DNA from: Flavipsychrobacter sp.
Lineage (GTDB): Bacteria; Bacteroidota; Bacteroidia; Chitinophagales; Chitinophagaceae
Assembly (NCBI GenBank): GCA_041392855.1
Contig: JAWKLD010000001.1
Coordinates: 2,342,001 to 2,406,000, forward strand
DNA: 64,000 nucleotides
Direction of reading: 5' to 3'
The notes under the pieces are model-generated. The model saw only the letters and a program-made list of their open reading frames with translations, did not search any database and was not told the origin of the DNA. Positions 62,734 to 64,000 of the stretch are shown here, piece by piece. The number at the start of each line of letters is the position of its first letter. Within the stretch, counting starts at the first letter, position 1. The position numbers were made by a program, and so were the translations under genes.

Positions 62734-63243
62734 CTAAGGGTTAATAATCCTGTAAGGAATGCATACCCCGGTGTCATCCCACTCTATTCTTATAGACGAA
62801 GCGTTAATGGTATATACTAGTTTTTCAGAAGTATACTTTAGCCTATATGAAGGCACTGAAGCCTTTAGTAGATCCTTGAGTTTATATTTCTCATACTCAT
62901 AGGCTCCCCATTGACCCAACTGGGCATTAATAATGATCAGCCAACTATCTTTAGATGGAATAGTAAATAATGTATATCTACCTGCTTTTATGAACTCTCC
63001 TGCGAGTTCACAGTCTTTTTGGAATACAATTTCTGTAGCCTCGTTAGCACCCGTACGCCATACGGAATCATACGGTACAAGATTACCGAATATAACCCTA
63101 CCTCTTTTTGATGGCTGACCATAGGTAATCTCAATATGCTCTCCTTCTGCAACAGCTTTTGGGCTAAGCAATTTTTTCTCCTGCCCCGCAACAGAACTAT
63201 ATATAAAGATTAAAGCGATAAATGCCGAGAGAAAATGCTTCAT
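62734..63243 (-). CDS. DUF2911 domain-containing secreted protein
   Basis: 169 aa. Signal peptide 1-20 (MKHFLSAFIALIFIYSSVAG). DUF2911 motifs: SPKAVAEGEHIEITYGQPSK, FGNLVPYDSVWRTGANEATE, AGRYTLFTIPSKDSWLIIIN. Probably periplasmic; function not established. Single gene. Confidence 0.88.
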   Translation of the reverse strand: MKHFLSAFIALIFIYSSVAGQEKKLLSPKAVAEGEHIEITYGQPSKRGRVIFGNLVPYDSVWRTGANEATEIVFQKDCELAGEFIKAGRYTLFTIPSKDSWLIIINAQLGQWGAYEYEKYKLKDLLKASVPSYRLKYTSEKLVYTINASSIRIEWDDTGVCIPYRIINP

Positions 63244-63313
63244 TATACCAACTAGTACATCTTAATAACTCAAAGTTATTGCTTTTAGTACACTATCAGT
63301 AAAAAATAACTTG

Positions 63314-63904
63314 CTACTCTACAGACTCATATTTTTTTACAAACAACTCTAAACCAGGCTTGTCTATAGTAACATAAGCTGTTTTTTCACCAAACAGGTT
63401 AATAATATGGTCGTCTTTCAAGCGTTGAGACAATGTAGCTCTGGCTATATAAATACCCGGCTTAACATCACTAGCTACAAATGTTGAGGTATCATCATCA
63501 TGTTTACGTGCCGGTATAATATCCTTACCGTTCACATTATGCAGGGTAACAATTGCTTTACTAAAACCTTTTTGTTGAAGCTCATTTTTCTCATCATCAA
63601 ACAAACCACTAAAATCAAGCTTAAGGTCAATATCCACCTCCTCTATTTCAGCATCATCACCTTTCTTTTTCTCAACAGGTTGAGGCGTATAATCTTTATT
63701 CATCTCCTCTAATATATCCCTATCTGTTATCACCTTTTCAGCTACTACTTCTTGCTTAGGTGCTACCGTAGTTGGCGTCATTTGCTTTACAACAGGTTGC
63801 TCCACTACAGGAGAGATAGCTGGCTGTACATACTTTATCTCTTCTTTTTGAGCACCGTTAGTTCCAGGAAGCAATAGTTGCTTTACCTTATCCAAAAAGC
63901 CCAT
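63314..63904 (-). CDS. Hypothetical protein
   Basis: 196 aa, soluble, no signal peptide. The first 20 residues form an amphipathic helix (MGFLDKVKQLLLPGTNGAQK), then a long disordered Pro/Val/Gln/Glu linker (about 25-100), then a compact C-terminal domain (LDFSGLFDDEKNELQQKGFS ... INLFGEKTAYVTIDKPGLEL). No family recognised. The sequence to the window end (63905-64000) shows no feature. Confidence 0.6.
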   Translation of the reverse strand: MGFLDKVKQLLLPGTNGAQKEEIKYVQPAISPVVEQPVVKQMTPTTVAPKQEVVAEKVITDRDILEEMNKDYTPQPVEKKKGDDAEIEEVDIDLKLDFSGLFDDEKNELQQKGFSKAIVTLHNVNGKDIIPARKHDDDTSTFVASDVKPGIYIARATLSQRLKDDHIINLFGEKTAYVTIDKPGLELFVKKYESVE

Positions 63905-64000
63905 TACCCTACCTGAGTATAAGCCTGCTATAAATGCAAATACTATAACCCCTTCATTAGCATCTATGTTTAGTGTAGTATTATTTCTAAAATAACTATA

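Overview
The window is AT-rich chromosomal DNA of a Bacteroidota bacterium, most likely of the Chitinophagales/Sphingobacteriales side. Signs for this are type IX secretion (T9SS) sorting domains of type A and B, the gliding lipoprotein GldH, a cbb3 oxidase with fused CcoN-CcoO, aerotolerance-type Bat proteins, A-rich start regions without Shine-Dalgarno sequences, and repeated TAnnTTTG -7 promoter boxes. No phage, insertion sequence or CRISPR array is visible.

Layout. 1-6229: cbb3 oxidase cluster on the minus strand (fnr-like regulator, hemerythrin-like protein, ccoI, ccoS, ccoNO running off the left edge), with two copies of one FNR/CRP-type palindromic operator. 6459-12195: an RNA-repair locus. 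A WYL-regulator/2OG-oxygenase fusion is divergent from an array of tRNA-like RNAs followed by a slipin-like SPFH protein and the RNA ligase RtcB. 12250-19833: katG, then a TetR-ABC-HlyD-TolC export cassette. 19912-27865: large secreted T9SS proteins and a TPR-HTH regulator. 27890-36401: a SpvB/RHS polymorphic-toxin-like protein of 2127 aa with a C-terminal HExxH domain, an overlapping lipoprotein gene that may be its immunity factor, a small T9SS protein upstream, and a frameshifted remnant. 36450-57451: mainly housekeeping genes (mnmE, dtd, tadA, obg, adk, Bat genes, uvrD/pcrA, gpmI, envC-like, yicC, gldH, a histidine kinase). 57444-64000: rnhB, two nearly identical secreted-protein genes in a 698-bp direct duplication flanking a second SPFH gene, a flavin reductase and small conserved genes.

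The most unusual content is the 0.8-kb non-coding stretch at 8811-9631, between the WYL-oxygenase gene and slipin-rtcB. It holds one tRNA-like domain in normal order. It also holds two tRNA-like units in circularly permuted order: T-arm and 3' acceptor strand, then a 3- or 7-nt linker, then 5' acceptor strand and D-arm. In the first unit the acceptor stem (6/7 pairs), D-stem (4/4), T-stem (5/5), anticodon stem (5/5, formed between the two outer ends) and the standard tertiary pairs all form. A permuted tRNA whose acceptor ends are joined and whose anticodon is open has the topology of an anticodon-cleaved tRNA held together at the acceptor, which is the kind of substrate RtcB seals. My inference is that the transcript leader is a broken-tRNA mimic used for sensing, decoy or autoregulation of RNA repair.

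Limits: all assignments are from reading the sequence; no database search or folding program was run, and residue positions inside long proteins are approximate.
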